Shown here: positions 11,807 to 21,113 of the stretch, in pieces | Layout: each line of letters opens with the position of its first letter | Numbering within the stretch: position 1 is the stretch's first letter | Assembly: GCA_001692895.1 (NCBI GenBank) | Contig: KV748212.1 | Location: 620,001 to 684,000, forward strand | From: Cenococcum geophilum 1.58 | Taxonomy: Eukaryota > Ascomycota > Dothideomycetes > Gloniales > Gloniaceae | DNA length: 64,000 bases | Direction: 5' to 3' | Notes under the pieces: generated by a model | Seen by the model: the letters and a program-made list of their open reading frames with translations, nothing else | Told to the model about the DNA's origin: nothing | Databases searched by the model: none | Made by a program: the position numbers and the translations under genes

Positions 11807-12643
11807 ATGGTAAGTTCACATGGTCTCGTCAATTCCTGATTTGGCGAGGCTGCAATTTCCGAGCCCGTTTTCGCCTTGATATGAACACAAACAACATCGC
11901 CGCACCACTTCCCTTCATCCTGCCCACAACTTGCGCCCAAACACGTTTCCTTTAAATCGATCGCGATCCTGTGTTTTGCACTGTTGTCTTTATAAACATG
12001 GATAACTCACAACTTCAGGCCTCGACAAATTACCGCGAAGCTTTCCAGCTCTTCGACAAGCGCGGCAACGGCCGAGTCACCCTCGAATCCCTCGGTGACC
12101 TTCTTCGTGCCTGCGGTCAGAATCCTACATTAGCTGAGATCAAAGACTTGGAGAGGAGTGTGGGTGGAGACTGTGAGTTATCCTCTTACCCCGCTTAAGG
12201 GCTGTAGTTCCGTTCGGAGTGTTGTTTACTGATGTTTAAGTTGGTGCAGTTGACTTCGAAACCTTCTCTAAAGTCCTCAATCGACCTGGCGGTTTCCGTG
12301 AGCCTGGGGATATTGACGAATATGTGCGCGGTTTCCAGGTCTTCGATAAGGATAATTCAGGATTCGTAGGAGTTGGACAAGTCAGATACAGTACGTTATT
12401 ACTCGTGGGGAATGCTCTAAGTAATCGGGGTAGAATTTAACCAATACTGACTGAAGATAGTCTTAACGAATCTCGGCGAAAAGATGAGCGATGAAGAAGT
12501 CGATGAGCTTCTCAAAGCCATCGACACCAACAATGGCGAGATTAACTACAGAGGTGAGTACCAATGGCACATCGCTCTTCTCTAATAACATGATTTACTA
12601 ACTTAAGGCTAAAGAGCTTGTCTCGGCGGTTATCACCAACTAG
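11807..12643 (+). CDS. cdc4: Myosin essential light chain (Cdc4/Mlc1-like)
   Basis: An EF-hand light chain that binds IQ motifs of myosin and is required for the contractile ring in cytokinesis. Proposed exons: 11807-11809, 12019-12172, 12250-12390, 12461-12553 and 12615-12643, giving 139 residues. The first exon is just the ATG, followed at once by GTAAGT; the acceptor CTTCAG leads into GCCTCGACA, so the protein begins M-ASTNYREAFQLFDKRG. This matches the known fungal start better than the alternative in-intron ATG at 11998, which would add MDNSQLQ. Landmarks are GDLLRACGQNPTLAEIK, NRPGGFREPGD, a central EF-hand-like loop starting DKDNSGF and LTNLGEKMSDEEVDELL. The loops lack some calcium ligands, usual for this family. 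The last exon needs the second AG (CTAAAG); the first would give an immediate stop. Confidence 0.93.
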
Positions 12644-13014
12644 AGCATACTACATGTTTTACACCTCCACACGATCGATGAATATGATAGTATTGTAAGG
12701 TTGGGTGAACTGGACTCTATGGAGAGTATCGGCGTTGAAAGGATTTTGGTTCCTTATTGGGCTCTGGAGGATATGTTCTTTGCTGTTCTGGGTTGATGGT
12801 ATTCCGCACGAAAATTGTATGTTTTTTGCCGCATGGGTACGATAGCATACGTATCGTACATTCGTAGACAAAAAATAGCCATCGCAATCCTCAGACTTCC
12901 CAGTCTTCCGCGTTGGCCGAATAATTCCGCCTTACAAAGATCCAATCTCGTTTAGAATGGCCTTGTAAAACATATGCCCCGAGAGGATAGATCTAAACAT
13001 TCGATTAAGGAATA

Positions 13015-13584
13015 TCACGCCTCAAGCGTGATGTTCGATGCCATGTCTTTCCCTTCAACCATCTCCTCAGTACTCATTAATCCTCCGGGAAGCAGATACA
13101 CTACATTTTCTCTCCTCCCCACCCGGTCTCCCGTCCCCGCGTCCGCATCTGTATACTGTCCCCATTCCAGCTGATAACCCACGACTAATCTACATCGCCC
13201 GCATCTTTGCAGGTATCGTTTCTCGAAGCCGTCGCTGCGGGTAATAACCTGCGGCTTTCGGTCGACGACCGTAGATAGGAGAAGTGCATAATGTGAGCTT
13301 GGCTTGAGTAGGGACTTCTCCTGGGAAGTGGATGGTTCTCCTTCTGCCTCCGCCTCTGAGTCGGAGTCGTCTAATGGGGGAGAATGTGTAGATGGTGGTG
13401 AGGGAAGTATGAGGATATATGCTTTATCGAGGCTATTAGCGGACCGCCGGGGTAGTGAGGAAAGAGGGGTTGTTGTTGCGACTATTAGGTGCGTGCAGAG
13501 GCAATGGTATGTGTGTACGCGAGGCTGGCCAGGTACGGCAGAGGACGATTCAACAGCCGAAGTGGGTGCAGGCGGCGGATTCAT
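13015..13584 (-). CDS. STEEP1-like protein (former CXorf56/UPF0428 family)
   Basis: A single-exon 189-residue protein. After a Pro/Ser-rich start it has VHTYHCLCTHLIVATTTPL near residue 23. A low-complexity acidic stretch follows (DDSDSEAEAEGEPSTS), then a block with DRKPQVITRSDGFEKRYLQ, CGRCRLVVGYQLEW and VVYLLPGGL. The paired CxC and CxxC elements and the order match STEEP1, which in animals helps STING leave the ER; fungal relatives have no established role and fungi lack STING. It ends 370 bp from the light-chain gene in convergent orientation and is divergent from the HIT gene with only 177 bp between start codons. The family call is from motif recall. Confidence 0.75.
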   Translation of the reverse strand: MNPPPAPTSAVESSSAVPGQPRVHTYHCLCTHLIVATTTPLSSLPRRSANSLDKAYILILPSPPSTHSPPLDDSDSEAEAEGEPSTSQEKSLLKPSSHYALLLSTVVDRKPQVITRSDGFEKRYLQRCGRCRLVVGYQLEWGQYTDADAGTGDRVGRRENVVYLLPGGLMSTEEMVEGKDMASNITLEA

Positions 13585-13761
13585 TTGAAGCTATTCGAAT
13601 AAATGTTAGACTCGATTGATTGGTGGCAGTGCGGGCGGAGGCACGTAGTTCAGTGACGTTGAGCTCTAAATTGTCAAACATTTTGTAGGGCTGAGACAAA
13701 AGTCGTATGACGAAGACCATTCTTTTCCGCCATTCATCCTCGACACGAAAACTGCAACATC
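13585..13761. promoter_or_regulatory. Shared divergent promoter, STEEP1-like / HIT hydrolase
   Basis: Only 177 bp separate the start codons of two genes pointing away from each other, so both promoters and leaders must lie here or overlap. No clear TATA or CCAAT pair stands out. Confidence 0.5.
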
Positions 13762-14368
13762 ATGCTGCCGTTAACAACTAAGTCTATATATTTTGGTTCT
13801 TTCATAGTTACATCCCAAGTATGCTTTATATTATCGTTTCCTTATCAGAATTGCAATTGATTTCTCACAGGTCTTCCACCTCACGCCTCTCTCATATGCG
13901 CTTGTGAACCTAAAACCTCTACTACCCGGTCATGTCCTCGTCTCCCCGTTGCGTCCGGTTCCTCGTCTCCACGACTTGACTCCATCGGAAATATCAGACC
14001 TGTTTTTGACAGTACAACGCGTTAGCCGGGTGATTGAACGCGTGTTTAAGGCATCGGCACTCAATATTGCGATTCAAGATGGAATAGATGCTGGCCAGAG
14101 CGTTCCGCATGTTCACGCACACATAATACCAAGGAGTTCTGGAGATCTAGATAACCGTGGAGGAAAAGACGCAATCTACAGCATGATGGAGAGTGAGGAA
14201 GGAGACCTAGGGAAGCAATTAAGGGAGCAGGATAACGAAGGGCAGAAGAGGGGAAGATTTCCCGCCGTAGATGCTGATGAGGGTAGAATTCCCAGGACCG
14301 ATGAGGAGATGAGGCAGGAAGCCGAGTGGCTAGCTAAGGAAATGAAGAATGAAGAAGCTGTCAGATGA
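13762..14368 (+). CDS. HIT-family hydrolase, Fhit/Aph1-like (diadenosine tri/tetraphosphate hydrolase)
   Basis: Predicted to cleave dinucleoside polyphosphates such as Ap3A. Two exons: 13762-13818 and 13871-14368, intron 52 bp in phase 0, giving 184 residues. The upstream exon (MLPLTTKSIYFGSFIVTSQ) was added because it supplies the first strand of the fold and splices cleanly onto VFHLTPLSYALVNLKPLLPG. The catalytic signature PHVHAHIIP places the triad at His99, His101 and His103, with His101 the expected nucleophile. The stretch LNIAIQDGIDAGQSVPHVH and the inserted charged segment before the C-terminus fit the Fhit/Hnt2 subfamily rather than Hint or galT. An in-frame earlier start was not seen. 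Confidence 0.92.
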
Positions 14369-14479
14369 ATCCGAAGTGCTAGACTATCCTACAAGTAATT
14401 ATATCCTCGATATCGCACGTTTGGTTCTCGGATCGCATATTTCTTCTCTTTATGAGAACCTCGTGAGTATCGCCACGCT

Positions 14480-14515
14480 TTTTTTTTTAAAGAAAAAAAG
14501 GAAAGAAAAAAATAG
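14480..14515. repeat. Oligo-T/oligo-A low-complexity tract
   Basis: A run of Ts is followed directly by A-rich sequence about 110 bp downstream of the HIT gene. It may be part of its 3' flank; no terminator function is claimed. Confidence 0.4.
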
Positions 14516-14839
14516 AGTATTATCAGTTCGCAATTTTAGCATTATTAGAACTTCATGGTTGCACTTATGCTAGAAGAAGTAACGTTAACGGTTCATTTAC
14601 CCCCGACCCTGTAGGGCTCCAAATTAAGATCACTGAACCACTGTTGCCTCATCCTTTATTTTGGTGTCCTTTCTATACAATCTTAAAATCTTCGCTTACT
14701 ACTTACTAGCCCTTATTCATGATCTAAAATTGCATGTCTCGGTCATCATCGACTTTTATTATTCGGACTTTGTACGCAATAGGCCCCTCTTTGCCGCTCA
14801 TCAAAGAACATCCCCTTACCTTTCAATCTCACACTAACT

Positions 14840-16241
14840 TCAGCTTATTAGTATTGTGCAAATATTTGCCGCAGCCGTGATCTTCATTGTCTTAGCAAAT
14901 TGCCTTGGGCCTGTTAGTAACGACTCCTCTGTTCTATGGCGAAGGAAAACCTATCACTCTTTCACGTACTAGGCACAAAATATAAACGTCTCCGAATGGC
15001 TTTCGATATTTACGCTATGCTTAGCTCCACTTGTTACGCACATTCTTGTGGGTGCCCCTGACCTGATAGTGCTACGAAATCCTCAACCTCGATGGACGGA
15101 CCGTGTCCGTCATTTCAACCCAACTTCAATTTACTGGATATACTACGTCACCATCTGCCGATGAGTGTGTTCTATGAACTGAAACTCCGCAGATATGGCT
15201 GCCAGCAATGCAGCGTTCTGGACTGGTCGTGACTCCAAGGGGGATCTTCCGTGCAAACAATCGCTATCGTCCTGCAGGGAACACAAGCTACTTATGACCT
15301 TACCAGAGGGTTCCACTATGAGAAACATGCTCTGACCATGGCGCTCCCTACGATTTTCTCTCCATTGATTGTGTTCGGACTTTTCCGATTACCTGCTGCT
15401 CTTTGGCTTACCAACGAATACGGTTACGCTGATGTCGATTCTTGAGGTGATCTTTTGGAAGGGCCGAGCCTATCAAGGGTTCAAAGCGAGGTGGCTTCAG
15501 TTTCACTAATGTGCGCTTTCTATCGCATTCAGAAGACTTAGCTGCACTGCAAAAAAACCCCTCAGCAAATATGGTGGATGGTTTTGGTGACATTCATTTT
15601 CTTAGCCCCACTAGCTGGTTTTATTATTCTTGCAGGTCTCTGCCTTGCACCTAATGATCCAGGCGATCATATTTCAACCACTGCCTCCATTCTAACAAAT
15701 ATGCTCTACACGTTTTTCTTGTCCGTTACACTTGTGACTGCACTTTTTCACATTTTGAGAGTGCAGAACACCACCACCATTCTTCCTTCCATCGGCTCTA
15801 TGTGGTATAGGATACACACGCTCTTGTGTTGTTTATTCTGGTAATTTGGTCATTTCTTCCTTGGAAACCCGAAGGATTTTGCGGACAGTATGCCATATTC
15901 CCGACTAAATTGGAACTGGACCGCCCCATCTCCTACTCTCCAGGCATTAAGTGCAAACCAAAACCCTAAAGTGGGTTTTCATTATGGGACAACATGCAAG
16001 TTCCTCCCGCTCCTAGCGCTTCGTTCGAATTTCCGCTGGTGAGGCTGAAACACCAAGGGGTAATGATATGTGATCGCTTGAGGCACAGGGGAGTCAAGGG
16101 TATATTGGGCTGTGCTCACCTTTCTGCCGTGCCTGGACGTTCATGCCCAGGTGGCAGCGTTCCGCAACCTCACCCTTCATATTACTGTTCAACCCCCTAT
16201 GTGGTGTATCATCCTTCCTGGCGCCTTTCCCCTTGCTGACT
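14840..16241 (+). pseudogene. Uncharacterised fungal multi-pass membrane protein, probably decayed
   Basis: Several blocks resemble an uncharacterised fungal membrane-protein family, but no single gene model joins them. In order: a hydrophobic segment IFAAAVIFIVLANCLGP (about 14870-14920); SEWLSIFTLCLAPLVTHILV then FNPTSIYWIYYVT (about 15000-15160); SADMAASNAAFWTGRD (about 15188-15235) in another frame; VQTIAIVLQGTQATY and LFRLPAALWLTNEYGYAD (15251-15445); a helix-rich stretch 15578-15840 with TTTILPSIGSMWYRIHTLL; and LVIWSFLPWKPEGFCGQYA after a further frame change at 15840. Some breaks could be introns (for example GTTAGT..TACTAG near 14921-14980), but stops after TICR and the frame changes look like mutations. 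The C-terminal piece near 16110-16239 is less certain. Confidence 0.55.
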
Positions 16242-16272
16242 ATCTATATTTCTACTGATGTAAATCACAATT

Positions 16273-17769
16273 ATGGCTGATCCATTTAGTATTGCTACTG
16301 GGGCTGTATCGATCATTGGCCTTGGGGGTCAAGTTGCGCAGGGTGTCAGCTTTCTATACAGTATATTCAAGGATGTTAAAGACTTTCCCAAGTCTCTTCG
16401 GGACTTCGTATCCAATCTCGAACTCCTGAGAAATATACTGGAACGGCTGGAAGCAAACAAATTACCTCCACCTAATGGTAAAGAAGACGTCGTGATGAAA
16501 GCTTACCAGCAATGTGGGGAGAGAGTGAGATTGCTAGAAAAGGTGTTGATAAATCACGAGATCAAGCCAAATTACAGGAGAGCAAAGAGAAAATGGAAGC
16601 AGATCATGGGTGGGCTGGATATCAATGACATTGAGAAGCACGCAAAAAGGATTGAAGAGGCCAAGTCGTCACTCCAGACCACTTTGAAAATGTAAGCCCC
16701 AATATTTCCATCATAACATCCTATCATCATGCCCCCGTATATTTGCTCCTCGCCCTTTGAAATCTCGTATGCAGATAAATACACATTCACGAAGATGTGT
16801 CTAATGAAATGCAGAGAACTCCAAGTCTTCCATAGAACTTATACAACCCGAGTCGAAGGGATGCTAGACTCGATATCATTGGACATTTCAAATCTGGCAC
16901 AGGGTACCGGAAAATTGTACACAAGCATAGAGGAGATGAAGGAAGCCATAGCAAGCTTGGAGCGAGAGTTCAGGCTTTCAAAGCCTCCTGCAGTTGTTGG
17001 TCCAAATACTGATGTTCAGCCTGCTGACCCTTCTCCCGCTACACCGGCCTTGATGGAGGTCAACGAGTCTCAGCCACAATGTGAAGGTGATAGTATTAGT
17101 AATGAAAGAGATGGAAACGGAGATGACGATAGCAGCGATAACGATGTCCGCTACAATAACCATGATTGCGGTATACTTGAAGATCCAGATAGAGGAAAGA
17201 CCTCAACGGACGAATGCCTCAGTACTTCTTTACTCGCTCGAGACTTTCCTATTGATCGGAGAGTTCCAGGAAGTTCCAGCTCTCTCTATATCCTGCTAGG
17301 AACGCTGGAATGGAAGACTACAACCACAACTATAAACTGGAAAGACTCTTCTAAAGGCGGAGAACATGGCCAAAGACCGTGGAAGGTCACTGCTCGATCT
17401 CTTAAGAACTTTCGCCCTGCTCCGTAGCTTACCTCCTGGATTTGCATGGGACAAAATATCTCCGAAAATAAGAGCATATATGGCGGTATTTCATCCCTTG
17501 CATTAGATCAGGTAATGATCAGATTTTCAGAGCTTGTAAGGCAAGATAGCTTGAAGTTCTCCAAACCTTTTTCGAGAACAAACTAGCGTTGCCATGGGAT
17601 ATGGATAGTTCCGGTAAGGGGTTACTCGAACATGTTATCTTCCCAGATATTGCAGAACCTGACACAGTCTTCAGCGAATCCGCTTTTGTGCTTGCTAAAT
17701 ATCTTATTGAATGTGGCACTGAACCAGCTCAATCAATCAAAGCAATATACAAGCAGCGAGCTGTTTTGC

Positions 17770-17772
<3 letters not shown>
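16273..17772 (+). pseudogene. 5' part of Helo-like/STAND N-terminal family gene, broken by a retroposon
   Basis: Exons 16273-16691 and 16815-17427 read through a 123-bp intron to 343 residues. The N-terminus MADPFSIATGAVSIIGLGGQ with a helical bundle is the fungal Helo-like/NACHT-associated N-terminal domain, found in NLR-like and ankyrin proteins connected with heterokaryon incompatibility and self-recognition. Coiled-coil-like helices follow (residues about 140-215), then an acidic, Ser/Asp-rich linker. After a stop at 17425-17427, family-like coding continues in other frames: LPWDMDSSGKGLLEHVIF and AFVLAKYLIECG at about 17585-17720. Coding similarity ends at the 12-bp target duplication 17761-17772 and resumes after the insertion. 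The first 343 codons could still be expressed as a truncated protein; the gene as a whole is disrupted. Confidence 0.7.
17761..17772. repeat. Target-site duplication, left copy (CTGTTTTGCGCT)
   Basis: These 12 bp are repeated exactly at 18583-18594 and bracket the poly(T)-headed insertion. The neighbouring bases differ (G on the left, A on the right). Confidence 0.85.
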
Positions 17773-17803
<31 letters not shown>

Positions 17804-18582
17804 TACACCGTTTTAGCTGCCCTGAAGGCGCCATGCCGGGTCTTCTATTTTAGATGCATACAACGATCTACCCGATACAAGCTTATCCTATATAAATGAA
17901 ATACAAAGGAAATCCACCCGTCGTTGTATACACCTTTGTAATCTTCTCGTGTTGTAGCCGTCCATAACTATGTAGCCTAACAGCCCAAAAGGCCGTCTAC
18001 CAACTCCACCTCGGGGTTCCCACAGGTAGTAATATCGGGGCCTCCACCTCCTTGTGACCGTTATGGTGTTGAAGCCGTAGGGATGGCGAATCGACGTGTG
18101 GTTGAGGTTGGGGGTAAGCAGCTCAGCGCCGCTGAAACCACGGTGTTTAACACCAGACGTGGGTTCTCTTTGTCGTAGACTAGCAGTCGTAGTGCAACGG
18201 CCGTTCCTCTTAGTCGTTGACGGCTGTAGTCTTGAGCGCTGAGGTTCGGGGTATTCGGATTGAGGTCGAGTCGTGTTCGTATAGGACCTGTGTACGCGTC
18301 GGATTCGATTCGATCGGTGGATAAGAGACTGCCTTCCTCTCTCTCCCCCTATTGTGCGTGGCCGCTCGTGTCGTCGTCCACTCGAACTCGTCTTAGCTTC
18401 TCAATACAAGTCGGTTCACGACTCCGACAGGTAAAGATACTAGACCCGGACACCACGGGAAGGTGCGAGTTCATCGTCCCTCGAGCTCGTCTTAGCTTCT
18501 CAATACAAGTCGGTTCACAACTCCGACAAGTAAAGATACTAGACACCGGACACCACGTGAAGGTGCGAGCCCATCGTCCGGC
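17773..18582 (-). mobile_element. Non-LTR retroposon (LINE-derived or SINE-like), 810 bp, with poly(A) tail
   Basis: Read on the minus strand, this segment ends in about 25 As (Ts at 17772-17797) and is flanked by an exact 12-bp duplication CTGTTTTGCGCT (17761-17772 and 18583-18594). Poly(A) plus a target duplication of this size is the mark of target-primed reverse transcription. At its 5' end are two tandem monomers of about 99 bp (18381-18479 and 18480-18580), differing at a few positions. No reverse transcriptase frame is present, so the copy is non-autonomous or internally deleted. The frame at 18349-18678 on this strand spans the monomers and runs into host sequence. It sits inside the Helo-like gene. 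Confidence 0.85.
18381..18580. repeat. Two ~99-bp tandem monomers at the 5' end of the retroposon
   Basis: Copy 1 (18381-18479) and copy 2 (18480-18580) both contain CGTCTTAGCTTCTCAATACA, then GTCGGTTCAC and GTAAAGATACTAGAC. They differ by a few substitutions and small indels. In several LINE families such 5' monomers carry the promoter; here that is by analogy only. Confidence 0.8.
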
Positions 18583-19538
18583 ACTGTTTTGCGCTAACAA
18601 GGGCTGTACAATCGAAACACCCAAGGCAATCTGGTCAGAACACGATATGCATCTACGGGCTCTACAGAATTCTAACACTTAAGACCTGGAGACTGAAGAA
18701 TCCTGGAAGAGGCTTGAAGAGCTAGGAAGAATGTGTATCAATCAAGCACATGAAGATCCCTTTGAAGACCCTGGCGTTCGAAACGACGTATGGAAACCCT
18801 CCGAAATCAGCATTGCAGCCTTCCCGATGGGCTCATTCTACTTGTACCATGAAGAGTGGCCAATAGGGGTTGAAGATCTCGCATTGGAGAATCCGGACAG
18901 TATTTTCTTTGGCCTTGTTACCACTGAAGTAATATCTACTACTATCTACTACTCCACGACGTGATCTCATCAGCCGCCTGGACTGCCGCTACCGAACATT
19001 GGCGAATCTATGCCGAAATGGCATAAAAGCAGAGATAGTTGCCCGTTATATCTCACAAAAGGAGATGTCGTCATCGTCACAAATTTATAACTACACGAAC
19101 GGTCATTCACTCTTTTGCCAGGACGGCCCTACCCATCTCCTCCATTCCTTGCTAGGACGCGTAAATATAGAACGTCATAGAAAGGAGCATCGTGGTGTTG
19201 TTCGTCAACATATTCAGCGTATGCTCGTTCTCCTCCTTAAACACGCTGAAGATCCGCGGTTGAGGTGCCCACGAGCTCAAGCTGCAAACTGTTCCCGAAC
19301 GCCTACAGAAATTGCTGCTGCCAAGGATGTACTTGATATCTGGGCCAAGGCTTTAGCGGAGGCGGGAATTGACCTCGAGGAGTTCTATTTGGGTGGCTTT
19401 GCTACGGTACTTGTAGATGTAGTCCAGTCTTCGCAGGCTGGGCCTAGCGAAAGTCAGGCTAGCTCTACTAGCACGCGTTTGAATCTCTCTCCAGAAACCC
19501 GAGCCAAACTACCGCGGAAGCTTGCATTGCTTCTGTGA
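18583..19538 (+). pseudogene. 3' part of the Helo-like family gene
   Basis: Host-gene coding resumes after the retroposon. One frame runs LFCANKGCTIETPKAIWSEH, meets an in-frame TAA at 18680-18682, and continues in the same frame as WKRLEELGRMCINQAHEDPF, PSEISIAAFPMGSFYLYHEE and so on to about 18964. After a frame change the block DLISRLDCRYRTLANLC leads into 18999-19538, which ends with DVLDIWAKALAEAGIDLEEF. A closing phrase of this kind (WA.AL.EAG.D..E) is typical at the end of fungal ankyrin/STAND-associated proteins. At least one stop and one frameshift lie here in addition to the insertion. Confidence 0.65.
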
Positions 19539-19928
19539 GTAGGGAAGACGGAAACCCTCTCTTTATTCGTAAGGGTTTTTATCCGTTTCTTTGCAGCCGA
19601 TAGTATATTTCGTGAGCATTGCTATCTTCGACGGCGCATATTGATTCAAAGATTGTTCTGAGTAGATACGATCGGTCTACTCGTAAAGTATTTGCACGGA
19701 ATCTACATTCAAGTTAAATCTGAACAATTTAAGTGGTGTCTTCACTTAAAGATGAACGGGAATTTGTATGCAGAATGATATTCATTTATACATACGTATA
19801 TTTTAAAGATATTAGTCGTCAACACCTCACTACCATACTACTGTCCTTCTCATGCTTCCCGCAGTCCGTCCATAATCATTGGATGCAAGTATTGCCCAAA
19901 CCCTGATAACACCATTCTAAATTTTTCT
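19539..19928. other. Intergenic, nothing recognised
   Basis: Short AT-rich interval between two converging pseudogenes. Confidence 0.4.
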
Positions 19929-20830
19929 TCAAACGTCTTTGTTAATATACTCTACCGGGCCTACGTATGCATGTCTGCCATGGAGATAGTAATAAATGAG
20001 AGAGAAAATGACCACAGTTCCATAGATGAGAACACCCCATCCGGATGCGGTGCGGCAGGGAAGAAAATCATCACAAATACAAGGAAGAGAAAACACAAAG
20101 CAAGAATGTTGATCGTGAGTCTAGTTCTACCCAAGCTGAAGCGTGAAGTCAGAAGGGGCTCTCCCCGGATGCGCTTCAGGGCCATCTGATCGCAATGATA
20201 TATGATGACACTAGGCCGACTTAGCTGAGCGAGGTGGTGATGTTGAAGACGATGGAGGAGCCGATGATGATCAACGAAAGAAGAGTTGTGAGGATAATTG
20301 TGAGTGTTACAGCATTAGGCGGAATTTTTTGGCCGGGGCGGGCCTAGCGAAGTTAGCATGAATCTCAACGGACGGAGATGCTAGGGTCTCACATATGAGG
20401 GGAAAGGAGAAAATGGGAGACTCCGATCTCGGGCAAAAGCGAATAACTGACGGGATGAGGTAGTAACCTGATTAACGGAACAAAAAACAGCAAGATGCAC
20501 ATCACCACGGTCAGCACGGTTACCGCTACGTTCGAGTTCGTGGCATTCAGGACGATCTGGATGTACGGCTAGCCTGTCCGAGTCGCAAGAACGCTATCTA
20601 TATCTCCGGACTGTAGACATGGCCGCAGGAAGTTGGCGCCCTGGCGCGTGTTCGTCATTAGTCATGGATCTCCTGTCTTGGGATATGATGTGCTCACATC
20701 GATGCCATTTCGGCCATAGGGAAGCATGCAGAAGAACATGCCAACAGACAATAAGGAACATCTAGACTCCTCCAGCTGTGCCTCCATTTGCCAAGGCCAG
20801 CGCCCCGAGTCTATTGAAAATTAGTTGGTT
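19929..20830 (-). pseudogene. Amino-acid/choline-type permease (APC superfamily), pseudogene with internal deletion
   Basis: The C-terminal third is clear: LSLIIIGSSIVFNITTSL, LVSSYIIAI, LKRIRGEPLL, SRFSLGR, then LIYGTVVIFSLIYYYLHGRH and VGPVEYINKDV before the stop at 19929. Reading it needs frame changes near 20040 and 20180 and a read-through of an in-frame TAA near 20213. Upstream are PYIQIVLNATNSNVAVTVL (about 20515-20575), an in-frame TAG just before it, and a likely intron starting GTGAGA (about 20345-20395, branch CTAAC). Further 5' only the early motifs survive: GGTAGG..MFLI and MAEMASM (about 20700-20810). Most of the family's middle helices are missing between MAEMASM and PYIQIV, so an internal deletion is likely. 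Intact relatives are about 500-550 residues long. Confidence 0.8.
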
Positions 20831-20993
20831 GTGTTCATTCTGGAATATTGAGATCGACAATGGCGGAATAACCAAAGATCAAGAAGAAGCGGAAGCTGCG
20901 CTGCTAAATCGATCAGCACTTGGGAATTTTATTTGTCTTAGATTAGAAGATTGAGTCACTCACTCTTAATTGTTGAAGTTTCCCCATGCGCTG

Positions 20994-21113
20994 ACGTAGG
21001 TAACGGAGTTTTGAAAATCAAAGTTCGTCAAAACGCCGACTCGCCGACAAATAACTAGTAAAACTTTAAATCGGTCAAAACCCAGGGATCGGTCAAAACC
21101 CCGTTACCTACGT
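20994..21113. mobile_element. 120-bp MITE-like palindromic element
   Basis: ACGTAGGTAACGG at 20994-21006 is matched by its exact complement CCGTTACCTACGT at 21101-21113. The similarity continues inward for about ten more bases (AGTTTTGA against TCAAAACC). Internal GTCAAAAC motifs repeat. No coding capacity. It lies just 5' of the permease pseudogene. Confidence 0.75.
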
